A DNA stretch of 64,000 nt from an uncultured Clostridium sp. (GCA_900552555.1 URZW01000002.1:151854-215853), one strand, 5' to 3'; positions 41,893 through 50,605 are shown, numbered from the stretch's first letter. Numbers and translations are program-made. The notes: generated by a model from the letters alone, not told the origin.

Positions 41893-42600
41893 ATGGAACA
41901 AGAAAATTTGCCAAAACATATTGCAATTATAATGGATGGAAATAGAAGATGGGCTAGAAATAAAAATTTGCCAGTAAGTTTAGGACACAAAGAAGGAGCA
42001 AAGACACTAGAAAAAATAGTAAGATATGCAAATAAAATTGGAATAAAACATATAACAGTATATGCATTTTCAACAGAAAACTGGAAAAGAACAACAGAAG
42101 AAGTAACAGCTTTAATGAAACTATTCCAAAGCTATTTAGATGATTACAGCAAAAGAGCTGATTCAGAAAACATAAAAGTAAAAATAATTGGAAGTAAAAA
42201 AGGCCTATCAGAAAAAATGCAAAAAAGTATAGAAAAATGCATGGAAAGAACAAAAAATAATACTGGAATAACATTTAATATTGCATTAAATTATGGTGGA
42301 AGAGATGAAATAATACATGCAGTAAAAAATATTGCAGAAAAAGTAAAAAACAATGAAATAAATATAGAAGATATAACAGAACAAACAATATCAGATAATT
42401 TATATACAGCAAATCAACCAGATCCAGATTTACTAATAAGAACAAGTGGAGAAATTAGATTAAGTAACTTCTTGCCATGGCAATTAGTTTATACTGAATT
42501 TGTATTTGTAGACAAAATGTGGCCAGATTTTAGTGAAGAAGATTTAGATAATACAATAGAAATTTATCAAAAAAGAAATAGAAAATTTGGAGCAAAATAA
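41893..42600 (+). CDS. uppS: Undecaprenyl diphosphate synthase
   Basis: A 235-aa cis-prenyltransferase that makes the C55 lipid carrier for the cell wall. It shows HIAIIMDGNRRWAR (catalytic Asp, near residue 15), HITVYAFSTENWKR and the end PDLLIRTSGEIRLSNFLPWQ. The start at 41893 follows AGGGGGAA. An in-frame ATG at 41851 is not preceded by a site. Confidence 0.97.
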   Translation: MEQENLPKHIAIIMDGNRRWARNKNLPVSLGHKEGAKTLEKIVRYANKIGIKHITVYAFSTENWKRTTEEVTALMKLFQSYLDDYSKRADSENIKVKIIGSKKGLSEKMQKSIEKCMERTKNNTGITFNIALNYGGRDEIIHAVKNIAEKVKNNEINIEDITEQTISDNLYTANQPDPDLLIRTSGEIRLSNFLPWQLVYTEFVFVDKMWPDFSEEDLDNTIEIYQKRNRKFGAK

Positions 42601-42700
42601 AAATTTATAATTTTTATTTTATGATGAACGAGCGAAGCGGGAGATTTGTAAAATGAAAATCGCAAATTTTCATTTTATGATGAACGAAACTAAGTGAAGA
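42601..42700 (+). repeat. Degenerate GATGAACGAGC elements before cdsA
   Basis: Two partial copies: TTTTATGATGAACGAGCGAA (from about 42617) with GCGGGAG, and TTTTATGATGAACGAAAC (from about 42672). The A/T hairpin part is reduced (AAATTTATAATTTTTATTTT, AAATTTTCATTTT). Confidence 0.7.
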
Positions 42701-42714
42701 GAAAGGAAAAAAAT

Positions 42715-43518
42715 ATGGATTTTAAAAGAATAACATCAGGATTTATAGTAGGTCTAGCACTCTTAGTAATATTATTAATACAAAACAACATAATAACATC
42801 AATAATATTCACAACAATATCAATAGTAGCAATGCACGAATACATAAAAGCAATAACAAAAGTATGCAAACCAATAAAATGGGTAGCTTACTTAAGTTGC
42901 ATATTAGTATTAATACCAAGTCTAATACCACAACAACAAATGCAACAAATATTAATATATACAATACCATGCACAATATTAATATTATTTGCACAAGTAA
43001 TAGCAACAGACATGAAAACAACATTTAAAGACATGGCATACACACTACTAGGAATATGTTATATACCAACATTCATAATGTTTTTAACAATGATAGACAA
43101 AATACAAAATGGAAAAATACTATTAGGATATATATTTATAGCATCATGGGGAACAGATGTATTTGCATACAGTGTAGGATGCAGATTTGGAAAACACAAA
43201 TTTAGCAAAGTAAGCCCTAAAAAATCAATAGAAGGATGCGTAGCAGGAACAATAGGAGCAACAGTACTTGCAGTGATATATACACTAATTTTAAACAACA
43301 ATTTTTCATTTAATTATTCATATTTTGTAGTAGGAATATCAGGAATAGTACTAAGCTTAATAGGACAATTAGGAGACTTTTCAGCATCATGTATAAAAAG
43401 ATATGTAGATATAAAAGATTATAGTAATTTATTACCAGGACATGGAGGAATGCTAGACAGAATAGACAGTGTGCTATTTATAGCACCATTTGCATATATG
43501 CTATTCACAATGATTTAA
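42715..43518 (+). CDS. cdsA: Phosphatidate cytidylyltransferase
   Basis: A 267-aa multi-pass membrane enzyme that makes CDP-diacylglycerol. The family signature SCIKRYVDIKDYSNLLPGHG then GMLDRIDS is intact near residue 220, and SPKKSIEGCVAGT is present. The start at 42715 follows AAAGGAAAA; ATG at 42694 lies inside the upstream repeat. The gene dxr, which usually follows, is absent. Confidence 0.95.
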   Translation: MDFKRITSGFIVGLALLVILLIQNNIITSIIFTTISIVAMHEYIKAITKVCKPIKWVAYLSCILVLIPSLIPQQQMQQILIYTIPCTILILFAQVIATDMKTTFKDMAYTLLGICYIPTFIMFLTMIDKIQNGKILLGYIFIASWGTDVFAYSVGCRFGKHKFSKVSPKKSIEGCVAGTIGATVLAVIYTLILNNNFSFNYSYFVVGISGIVLSLIGQLGDFSASCIKRYVDIKDYSNLLPGHGGMLDRIDSVLFIAPFAYMLFTMI

Positions 43519-43522
43519 AAAA

Positions 43523-43663
43523 TCGGGATTGAGGGACGTTCCTTAAAATCCCTTCAAAAAGGGAAAAAGGGACATTCCTTTAAAGTTTAAACATTTTTTA
43601 GAAAATAAGGAGTGTCACTGAATCCCTAAAAAAAGGGATTTTAAGGAACGTCCCTCAATCCCG
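43523..43663. repeat. 141-bp MITE-like element with 30-bp perfect terminal inverted repeats
   Basis: The left end starts TCGGGATTGAGGGACGTTCC and the right end (43634-43663) is its exact complement over 30 bases. An inner pair (GACATTCCTT with AAGGAGTGTC) lies inside. It fills the cdsA-rseP gap. A half-copy lies at 55517-55572 after polC. There is no coding capacity. Confidence 0.9.
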
Positions 43664-43679
43664 ACAAGGAGGAGTAAAT

Positions 43680-44982
43680 TTGACAATTATAATATCAGCC
43701 TTAAAAATAATATTTTTACTTGGATTTCTAATATTAATACATGAAGCAGGACACCTAACAGTTGCAAAACTATGCAAAGTAAAAGTAAATGAATTTGCAA
43801 TAGGATTTGGACCTACAATATGGAAAAAACAAGGAAAAGAAACTAAATATGCACTAAGATTAATACCATTACGGTGGATTTTGTAGTATGGAAGGTGAAG
43901 AAGAAAGATCAGAAAGTGAAGGTTCTTTTTCAAAAGCAAGTATACCAAAAAGAATTGCAATCGTAGTAGCTGGTGCAACAGTAAATATCATATTTGGTTT
44001 ATTAGTATATTTTATTTTGATGTCAACAAGTACAACATATGTAACAAACGAAATAAGTTCAGTGTTAGATGGATATGCAGCACAAGAAATAGGCTTACAA
44101 CAAAATGATAAAATTGTAGAGTTTAATGGTAAAAAAATAAAAAGCAAATATGACTTAAACAAAGCAATGACAAAAGCAAAAGGAACAAATGAATCAGAAA
44201 ATAGAAGTAATAATAAATCAACACAAAAATATAATGGAGAAGAAATATCACTAAAAATAGAAAGAAACGGTTCAATAGAAGATTACAGAATAAAACCAAC
44301 AGAAATAAAAAATAAAAATACAGGAATTTATTTAGACCAAAATTGCAAAATAATATCAATTGAAAAAGGAAGCAGTGCTGAAAAATACGGACTAAAAACA
44401 AATGATAAAATAACAAAAATAAATAACCAAGAAATAAATGGAGACTACAACAAAATAATAGAACTGATACAAGAAAAAGGTGTTAACACAATGCTTATAA
44501 CAGTAGACAGAAAAGGCGAAGAAATCTCTGTAGAATTAACACCAGACTATATATCTTCATATTATTTAGGTGTAAATTTAAAACAATCAGAAAATAATTT
44601 GATAAACCATATAATATATGGTGGAATAGAAACAAAAGAATTTGCATTTTCAATACTAGACAACATAAAGATGATATTCACAGGGGGAGTAAGTGTAGAC
44701 CAAATGATGGGACCTGTAGGAATATCGGAAGTTGTTGCCAAAACAAATGGAATTAAAGAATTCATATATATGTTAGCATTAATTTCATTATCACTAGGAG
44801 TTACAAACTTATTACCAATACCAGCACTAGATGGTGGAAAAATATTAATACTTCTAATTGAAACGATTAGAAGAAAACCATTAAATGAAAAAACAGAAAT
44901 AAATATACAATTAATAGGATTTTCAATTTTAATAGCACTATCATTATATATAACTTATAATGATATCCTAAGAATATTTTAA
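43680..44982 (+). pseudogene. rseP: RseP-family site-2 metalloprotease, frameshifted
   Basis: An intramembrane zinc protease that cleaves regulatory membrane proteins. The first part (43680-43886, TTG start behind AAGGAGGAG) has the zinc motif HEAGH near residue 20 and GFGPTIWKK. The frame breaks at an extra C at 43872: CCA-TTA-GGT-GGA becomes CCA-TTA-CGG-TGG and a TAG follows. The +1 frame continues with the expected GGFCSMEGEEE, a PDZ region, NLLPIPALDGGK with the third zinc ligand and the C-terminal membrane segment, to 44982. Removing one C restores a complete protein. Confidence 0.88.
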
Positions 44983-44983
44983 A

Positions 44984-45092
44984 AGAGACAAGTGGGATAG
45001 TACAGTTTGTCTCAAAAAAGTCAAAAAACTAAAAAATATTCGACAATATATACATAAAAATGAGACAATTTTGAATTATCTCACTTGTCTCA
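44984..45092. repeat. Compound inverted repeat before the DUF5050 gene
   Basis: GAGACAAGTGGGATA near 44985 pairs with TATCTCACTTGTCTC near 45078 with one mismatch; an inner pair (TTTGTCTC with GAGACAAT) lies inside. The structure resembles a small MITE. Confidence 0.65.
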
Positions 45093-45106
45093 AAAAGGAG
45101 AAAGAA

Positions 45107-46279
45107 ATGGGCGATAAAAAGGGAAATATAATATTAGGAATAATACTTGCAATATTGATGGTAATTGCAATAGCAATTGTAATAGTCAACCCAAATAGAG
45201 TAGCAACTGTAAATTATGCACGAGGAGAAGAAGAAAACAATAATATTAATAACAATGAACAAACTACATCAAATGCAGAAAAAACAAATCAAAAAGAACT
45301 TGAAGACGAAGAAAAACAAACAAGTATGCAAGCAGGAGGAAAATTCTGCAAAATAGGAACAAAAGCGGTATTTTATGAAGATAAAAACAAAAGTATATAC
45401 ACATATAATATTGAAGACAAAACTAGCAAAAAAATAGTAGAAGTTCCAAATGGGGCAGATAAAATATATTTTGATGGAGAAAATGTTTACACAATACCTT
45501 CATATTATAGTGGAAAAGGCATATATAAAATAGACTTAACAGGAAATGTTCAAAAAATTTATGAAGGAGTATCTTTACAATTATGGATTACAGATAACAA
45601 AATTTATTTTGTAAATCAAATTGGATATGATAGCATAAATCAAAATCCACAGGGAACACTATGCTCTATGGAAAAAGACGGAAGTAATGTTATAAATATT
45701 GCAGAAAAAGTAAAAAATTATTTCTTTGTCCAAAATGATAAAATATATTATACAACTCAAAACAGAAAAATGTATCAAATAAATGTGGATGGAACAAATC
45801 AAACAGAATTAGCACAAGGAAGAAAATTTGTATTAAGTGTAACAGACAAATATCTAACATACATTGACTATGCTGAACAAGAAGCAAAACATATATTGAA
45901 TTTAGAAACTAAAGAAGATGTTTTATTAGGATATTTTGGAGAAGTAAAAAGTTTTGCTGGAAAGACATATGTAAATGACAGAAGAAGATTAGATGATGGT
46001 TCAATAGATGAAAAATATACTTTGTTAGAAATAAATGATGATGGAAGTGTTACAGAAGTAGGAAAATATGCAGATTTTGGCACTAGCTTAAATTATATTA
46101 TTAATGATAAAGCATACATATCAACTCAAAATGAGGGAGCCTCAACAATTAGTTTGAAAGATGGAGATAAGCAAAACGCAGATGATTATAATAATTGCAG
46201 ATATTATTTAGGTGGTTATGGATATAAAGTAGATGATTCAAACTTAGAAGATGTTAAAGTTGAAAGAGTGGCCCTTTAG
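45107..46279 (+). CDS. Membrane-anchored DUF5050-type protein
   Basis: A 390-aa protein with one N-terminal membrane anchor (IILGIILAILMVIAIAIVIV) followed by a Asn/Glu-rich linker and an extracellular repeat domain (YTYNIEDKTSKKIVEVPNGA, IYKIDLTGNVQKIYEG, MYQINVDGTNQTELAQG), a DUF5050-like beta-propeller. A sensor or cell-wall role is possible but unproven. The start at 45107 follows AAGGAGAAAG. Confidence 0.8.
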   Translation: MGDKKGNIILGIILAILMVIAIAIVIVNPNRVATVNYARGEEENNNINNNEQTTSNAEKTNQKELEDEEKQTSMQAGGKFCKIGTKAVFYEDKNKSIYTYNIEDKTSKKIVEVPNGADKIYFDGENVYTIPSYYSGKGIYKIDLTGNVQKIYEGVSLQLWITDNKIYFVNQIGYDSINQNPQGTLCSMEKDGSNVINIAEKVKNYFFVQNDKIYYTTQNRKMYQINVDGTNQTELAQGRKFVLSVTDKYLTYIDYAEQEAKHILNLETKEDVLLGYFGEVKSFAGKTYVNDRRRLDDGSIDEKYTLLEINDDGSVTEVGKYADFGTSLNYIINDKAYISTQNEGASTISLKDGDKQNADDYNNCRYYLGGYGYKVDDSNLEDVKVERVAL

Positions 46280-46296
46280 AAATAAGTAAGCTATTT

Positions 46297-46343
46297 GAAC
46301 AAAGAGAATTAAAGATAACTTAATCTTTGACTCTGCTTTGTTC
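46297..46343 (+). terminator. Terminator after the DUF5050 gene
   Basis: GAACAAAG with AATTAAAGAT pairs with ATCTTTGACTCTGCTTTGTTC with a few mismatches. Confidence 0.7.
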
Positions 46344-46360
46344 TTATATTAATATAAAAT

Positions 46361-46395
46361 AAAAAACTCAGTGCTAAATTTGTTCTGAGTTTTTT
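46361..46395. terminator. Terminator of XRE regulator B
   Basis: AAAAAACTCAG pairs perfectly with CTGAGTTTTTT. It overlaps the end of the minus-strand gene and also faces the plus-strand gene. Confidence 0.8.
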
Positions 46396-46649
46396 AAATT
46401 ATTTATAAATGGAGTTAAAAGTTCTTTTATATCAATATTAAGAGCAATAGAAAGAGCACACAATTCATAATCTCTTACAGTTCGTTGATTATTTTCTATT
46501 CTATGTAAACAGGTGATAGGAATATTAATACCAAGTAATAAAAGTTTATTAGAAAGTTGTTCAAAAGACAACTTTTTTTCTTTTCTTTTTTCTCTTAAAA
46601 TAGGACCAATTATATTTAAATTATTTTCAAATTTTCCAGAGTTATTCAT
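46374..46649 (-). CDS. XRE-family helix-turn-helix regulator B
   Basis: A 91-aa Cro/CI-type protein (MNNSGKFENNLNIIGPILRE, KLSFEQLSNKLLLLGINI, CLHRIENNQRTV). It aligns with regulator A at 27206 along most of its length, including the unusual long turn before the recognition helix. It is divergent from pilin-like gene B. The start at 46649 is preferred; TTG at 46661 would abut the GGAAGG site. The spacing to the site is loose either way. Confidence 0.8.
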   Translation of the reverse strand: MNNSGKFENNLNIIGPILREKRKEKKLSFEQLSNKLLLLGINIPITCLHRIENNQRTVRDYELCALSIALNIDIKELLTPFINNLKNSEQI

Positions 46650-46757
46650 TTCAAAATTCAATCCTTCCGTATGTCATAAAAAAATTTAAACAATTAAATT
46701 AATAACTGTAAATTATAACTTATTATTACAATTATAGTAAAAATCAGAAAATAAATA

Positions 46758-46786
46758 TTGACACACGTGTGAAAAAGATATAAAAT
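46758..46786 (+). promoter_or_regulatory. Pilin-like gene B promoter with palindrome
   Basis: TTGACA at 46758-46763 and TAAAAT at 46781-46786, 17-base spacer. A perfect palindrome CACACGTGTG (46762-46771) overlaps the -35 box and spacer, a likely regulator site. Confidence 0.6.
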
Positions 46787-46789
46787 ATA

Positions 46790-47013
46790 AAATATAAAGT
46801 TAAGAGAGTGTAAACTAATCTATGAAAAAATAGATTATGAAAATATTATCAAAAATTTAGAAAAACAGACATTGAAAAGTTAAAAATATACTGTACTTAG
46901 GAGAAAACAAAGAATCATCTTTTTCTTTAAAATTTGAATGTATATTTTTAACAATAAAATTAAATAAAAATAAAATTAGTTTACATTACTAGAAAATTTT
47001 AGGAGGAATACAA
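46790..47013 (+). promoter_or_regulatory. Long leader of pilin-like gene B with a closing stem
   Basis: The 5' untranslated region would be about 220 nt. TGTAAACTAAT near 46810 is complementary to ATTAGTTTACA near 46976, closing the whole leader just before the ribosome binding site; an alternative hairpin AATCTAT-gaaaaa-ATAGATT uses part of the same 5' strand. This could be a regulatory RNA switch. It does not match the c-di-GMP riboswitch consensus as I know it. Confidence 0.45.
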
Positions 47014-48957
47014 ATGAAAATAAAGAAACAAAAAGGAATAACATTAGTTGCCTTAGTCATAACAATAATTATTTTATTATTGCTAGCTGGAATTGCAATA
47101 GCAACATTAGGTGGTGAAAACGGAATATTTGCAAAAGTAAAACAAGCAAAAAAAGCACAATTAGAAGCAGAAATGAAAGAACAATTAACAATGGCATTGC
47201 AAGAACTGCAAATAGCAAGACAAGGTAATGCAACATTAGATGATGTAACGCAAGATTGGGCAAATAAAGCAATATTAAAAGATTATAGTCCATTATTACA
47301 AGAAGACGCGTCATTAAATGGAAAATTGATTATTATGACAAAAAATAAAATAAAAGGAAAATTTTTAATAGACCAAAATTTGAATATAGAGAAAATAGAA
47401 TATAATACAAGTAGTTTAGAGTTTGAATATACAACTGTTTCAAGAGTAGATAATAAAGTAAAGATAAATATAGTTGTAACAGATAGAATAAATGGAATAA
47501 AACAAATAGACTATCCAGAAGGAAATCCATTGAAAGTAGTAGATGGAAAAAAAGAACAAATATCAATTGATTATGATGTGGAATTAGAAAAAGAATATAA
47601 ATTTGTAATAACAACAGGAGATGGAAACAAAACAGAAAAAATTATAAAGATAGATGATTATTTTTATAATGTAACAAAAGACTTGGGAGAAAGTGCAACA
47701 ATAAACAATAATGCAACAAAAGCAGCATATAACAAAACATATGAAGCAACAATATCAGCAGAAGGAAATTATGCAATAACAAGTTTAGTGGTAACAATGG
47801 GAGAACAAACTGTAACTACAACTGGTGGAAATGAAGTTGATATAAATACTGGAAAAATAAAAATAGAAAAAGTTACTGGAGATATAAATATAAAAGTAAC
47901 AACTAAAAAATTAGAAATAACATATGCAATAGGAGTAAATGCAAGTGGAAGTGCAAATGATACAAGTTCACTCGGAGCAAATACACAAGAAAAAGGAAAA
48001 ACATTGTATATAAATATAATAGCAACATTGGAAGGAAATAAATGTACAGTTGTATCAACAGCAGATAATACAAAAACAGTACCATATGCAGTGACAAAAA
48101 ATGAAAAATATACTTTTATAGTTAGTGGAACATATAACGGAAAGACAATCAGTGAAGAAAAAGAAGTTATAGTAAATCAATATATGTCTGCAAAAAATAT
48201 AGTTAAATATGATGCAGGGGAATGGACAAAAGAAGAAATAGAAGAGTTGCAAAATAAAAGGCTGTATGACTTAAATGCAAGCCGTTTAATAGGAACAAGA
48301 GCAATGTATAAACTAGAATATCCAAATAATTCAAATGCATTATCATATACTTTTGGAGGATTTACTTATAAAGGAAATGAAAATATAGATTTAAATAAAT
48401 TAGAAATAATAACAAGCAGAAATCAAAGTGTAAGACCAGCAGATAAAGATGGAATACCTAAATATGAGGGATGGCAAATATTAGAGAGTACAGAAAAAGA
48501 TGAGAAAATATATGTTACAAAGATAATACATGCAGGAAGCCCAGAAAATTTTACATTCTACGAGTATGCCGCTGGTGATGGATATAGAGCAGAATATTTA
48601 TTATCTAATGGAACAAGAGCAACTCAATATAATAAGATATATGGAGGAACAGAAATAAATACAAGAAATTGGGAGATGTATAAAGATAAAAAGCAATTGA
48701 AATTAATAAATAATGTACACATAATGACAGTTGATGAAGCAAAATTATACAATAGGGAAATAATAAAGACAGGCGCATGTTATTGGCTTGCATCACCTAG
48801 TGGGCATGATTTAAGTAAGGTTCTTATAGATGGAGGTATTTCAGGAGGTGACGGCTGCTTAGGAATACGTCCAGTAGTAGAAATGAATGATGGTGTATAT
48901 ATAAAAAGTGGTTCTGGAACAGAAGAAGAACCATATATACTAGGAAAAGACGAATAA
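47014..48957 (+). CDS. Pilin-like surface protein B with C-lectin-like end
   Basis: A 647-aa protein. The prepilin-like start is KKQKGITLVALVITIIILLL, with Gly before the expected cut site and Ala instead of Glu at +5. The first roughly 290 residues closely match the protein at 27597. After that the two diverge: this one has further immunoglobulin-like or beta repeats (about 300-400) and a C-terminal region with CYWLASPSGHD and GDGCLGIRPVVEMNDG, like the DUF6273/formylglycine-enzyme-like domains found on clostridial surface proteins. It is probably an adhesin. TTAGGAGGAA precedes the ATG. Confidence 0.75.
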   Translation: MKIKKQKGITLVALVITIIILLLLAGIAIATLGGENGIFAKVKQAKKAQLEAEMKEQLTMALQELQIARQGNATLDDVTQDWANKAILKDYSPLLQEDASLNGKLIIMTKNKIKGKFLIDQNLNIEKIEYNTSSLEFEYTTVSRVDNKVKINIVVTDRINGIKQIDYPEGNPLKVVDGKKEQISIDYDVELEKEYKFVITTGDGNKTEKIIKIDDYFYNVTKDLGESATINNNATKAAYNKTYEATISAEGNYAITSLVVTMGEQTVTTTGGNEVDINTGKIKIEKVTGDINIKVTTKKLEITYAIGVNASGSANDTSSLGANTQEKGKTLYINIIATLEGNKCTVVSTADNTKTVPYAVTKNEKYTFIVSGTYNGKTISEEKEVIVNQYMSAKNIVKYDAGEWTKEEIEELQNKRLYDLNASRLIGTRAMYKLEYPNNSNALSYTFGGFTYKGNENIDLNKLEIITSRNQSVRPADKDGIPKYEGWQILESTEKDEKIYVTKIIHAGSPENFTFYEYAAGDGYRAEYLLSNGTRATQYNKIYGGTEINTRNWEMYKDKKQLKLINNVHIMTVDEAKLYNREIIKTGACYWLASPSGHDLSKVLIDGGISGGDGCLGIRPVVEMNDGVYIKSGSGTEEEPYILGKDE

Positions 48958-48999
48958 TTATACGTAGACCAGAAACAAAAATAAAGAAAATACAAAAGA

Positions 49000-50274
49000 A
49001 TCAAGATTAAAATTATCACCCAGTTCAAAAAATTAAAGCAACAAAATTAACATAAAAATATAGACACATATAAAAATCAAATATATAATATTTGTGAACG
49101 AAACAAAATTATAAAGGAGATTTTTATATGTGTTTAATTAATTCTAACATAATTGAAACAGAAAATAAAGAGGTAAAAAGAAATTTGGATATAACATATG
49201 AAGAAAGATGGAAAATAGAATTTATGGTAAAGAAGAAATATACAATGCAAGAAATGGCAGAAGAATTAGGAAGAAATAAATCAATAATATCAAGAGAAAT
49301 AAATAGACATTGTGAAGAAAAGTGGGATTATAATACGGGAATATGTAAAAAAGTATATTCAGCAGCAGTAGCACAAGGAAAATATGAATATAGTAAGAAA
49401 AAAGCAGGAAGAAAATGTAAATTAAGTAGAGCATTGAAACAATTTATAGAAGATAAAATATTAAAGGAAAAATGGTCACCAGAAGAAGTGGCAGGATATA
49501 TAAAAGTAAATAATATAAAATTTGAAATACAGCCAAGTTTTCAAATAATATATTATTGGATAGAAAAAGGAAAATTAAATATAAGCCCATTAGATTTAGT
49601 GCATAAAGCCAAATTAGAAAAGAAAGGAAAGAAAGAAGAAAAGACAGAGAAGAAGCCAAAACATCCAGAGAAAAGTATTCATAATAGACCAAAAGAGATA
49701 GATGAGAATAAAGAATTTGGATATTGGGAATTAGATTGTGTAGAAGGTTCAAAAGACAGTAAAAAGACGTATATGACACTTTTAGAAAGAATGACAAAGA
49801 AATATATAGTTGTAGAAATGAAAGAACACACGAATGAATGTATAAAAAAAGCAATAGATAGTCTAGAGGAAAAATATGGAAGTAAATTTAAAAAAATATT
49901 TAAAAGTATGACAACAGATAATGGACATGAGTTTTTAAATTATGATAAAATAGAAATATCAAAATTTAATGAGAATGAGAGAAGGACAGAAGTGTATTAT
50001 GCAGATCCATATAGTTCATGGCAAAAAGGAATGAATGAAAATTGTAATGGAATATTAAGAAGATTTATAACAAAGGGTACAGATTTAAATAAAGTATCAA
50101 GTGATAAGTTAGAGAAGATATTAAATAAAATAAATGGAAAACCAAGGAAAATATTGGGATTTATATCAGCAGATAAAAGATTTAAAGAAGAAATAGAAAA
50201 AATAGTTGCATAAATTATATATTGATTTTGCGTTGCTATTATTTTTTGAATGGACAGATTAAAATTATCTTGAT
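49000..50274 (+). mobile_element. IS30-family insertion sequence
   Basis: About 1.27 kb bounded by imperfect 43-bp inverted repeats: left 49000-49042 (ATCAAGAT...TTCAAAAAAT...AGCAAC) and right 50232-50274 (its complement, GTTGCT...ATTTTTTGAA...ATCTTGAT). The centre of the repeats is less conserved. The single gene is an IS30-type transposase. It lies 42 bases downstream of pilin-like gene B. Target duplications could not be established. Confidence 0.8.
49128..50213 (+). CDS. IS30-family transposase
   Basis: A 361-aa DDE transposase. The N-terminal helix-turn-helix reads EERWKIEFMVKKKYTMQEMA, EELGRNKSIISREINRH, typical of IS30. The catalytic triad is visible: Asp in FGYWELDCVEG (near residue 203), Asp in TTDNGHEF (near 264) and Glu in WQKGMNENCNGILRRFI (near 303). 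It is complete with no frameshift, so it may be active. AAAGGAGA precedes the ATG. Confidence 0.92.
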   Translation: MCLINSNIIETENKEVKRNLDITYEERWKIEFMVKKKYTMQEMAEELGRNKSIISREINRHCEEKWDYNTGICKKVYSAAVAQGKYEYSKKKAGRKCKLSRALKQFIEDKILKEKWSPEEVAGYIKVNNIKFEIQPSFQIIYYWIEKGKLNISPLDLVHKAKLEKKGKKEEKTEKKPKHPEKSIHNRPKEIDENKEFGYWELDCVEGSKDSKKTYMTLLERMTKKYIVVEMKEHTNECIKKAIDSLEEKYGSKFKKIFKSMTTDNGHEFLNYDKIEISKFNENERRTEVYYADPYSSWQKGMNENCNGILRRFITKGTDLNKVSSDKLEKILNKINGKPRKILGFISADKRFKEEIEKIVA

Positions 50275-50340
50275 TTTTTTGTTGTGTTCGCTTTAATAAA
50301 AAGATAATTTGTGATATAGTATGTAAAGAAAAATTTATAG

Positions 50341-50527
50341 AAAATTATAAAAAAAATGAAAAATTATACAAGGAAAGGCAAGGAAATAGAAATGAAAAAA
50401 ATAAACCAATACAATAAATTAATAGAAAAAACAGGAAATTATTGGTTTAGTATAGACGGAGAAAATATAGAGCAACAACAAACAAAAGTAGATAGTGATT
50501 TTTTATTTTATGAAGAAGGAAAATAAG
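50341..50527 (+). pseudogene. Possible broken small gene before polC
   Basis: An ATG at 50393 follows AAGGAAAT but stops after three codons. If one more A were present in the poly-A run, the frame would read KKINQYNKLIEKTGNYWFSI and continue to the TAA at 50525-50527 (about 44 residues). This looks like a small gene broken by a homopolymer slip. No homologue is recognised. The rest of 50275-50605 holds the IS right flank and a repeat. Confidence 0.25.
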
Positions 50528-50546
50528 GATATCCATTCAGAAAAAA

Positions 50547-50579
50547 ATGTCCCAAAAAGAACCGTCCCCAAAAGGACAT
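50547..50579. repeat. GTCCC-GAACCGTCCCC repeat before polC
   Basis: AAAATGTCCCAAAAAGAACC then GTCCCCAAAAGGACA, nearly identical to 34690-34722. Confidence 0.8.
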
Positions 50580-50605
50580 TAGCGAAACGGAGTGAAACAA
50601 AAGCA

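Noticed and set aside
46790..47013. c-di-GMP riboswitch
   Set aside because: The characteristic conserved core with its tetraloop and receptor is not present. The leader is kept as an unassigned structured region.
47014..48957. Diversity-generating retroelement target gene
   Set aside because: The C-terminal lectin-like end is reminiscent of variable proteins, but no reverse transcriptase, template repeat or A-directed variable repeat is visible in the window.
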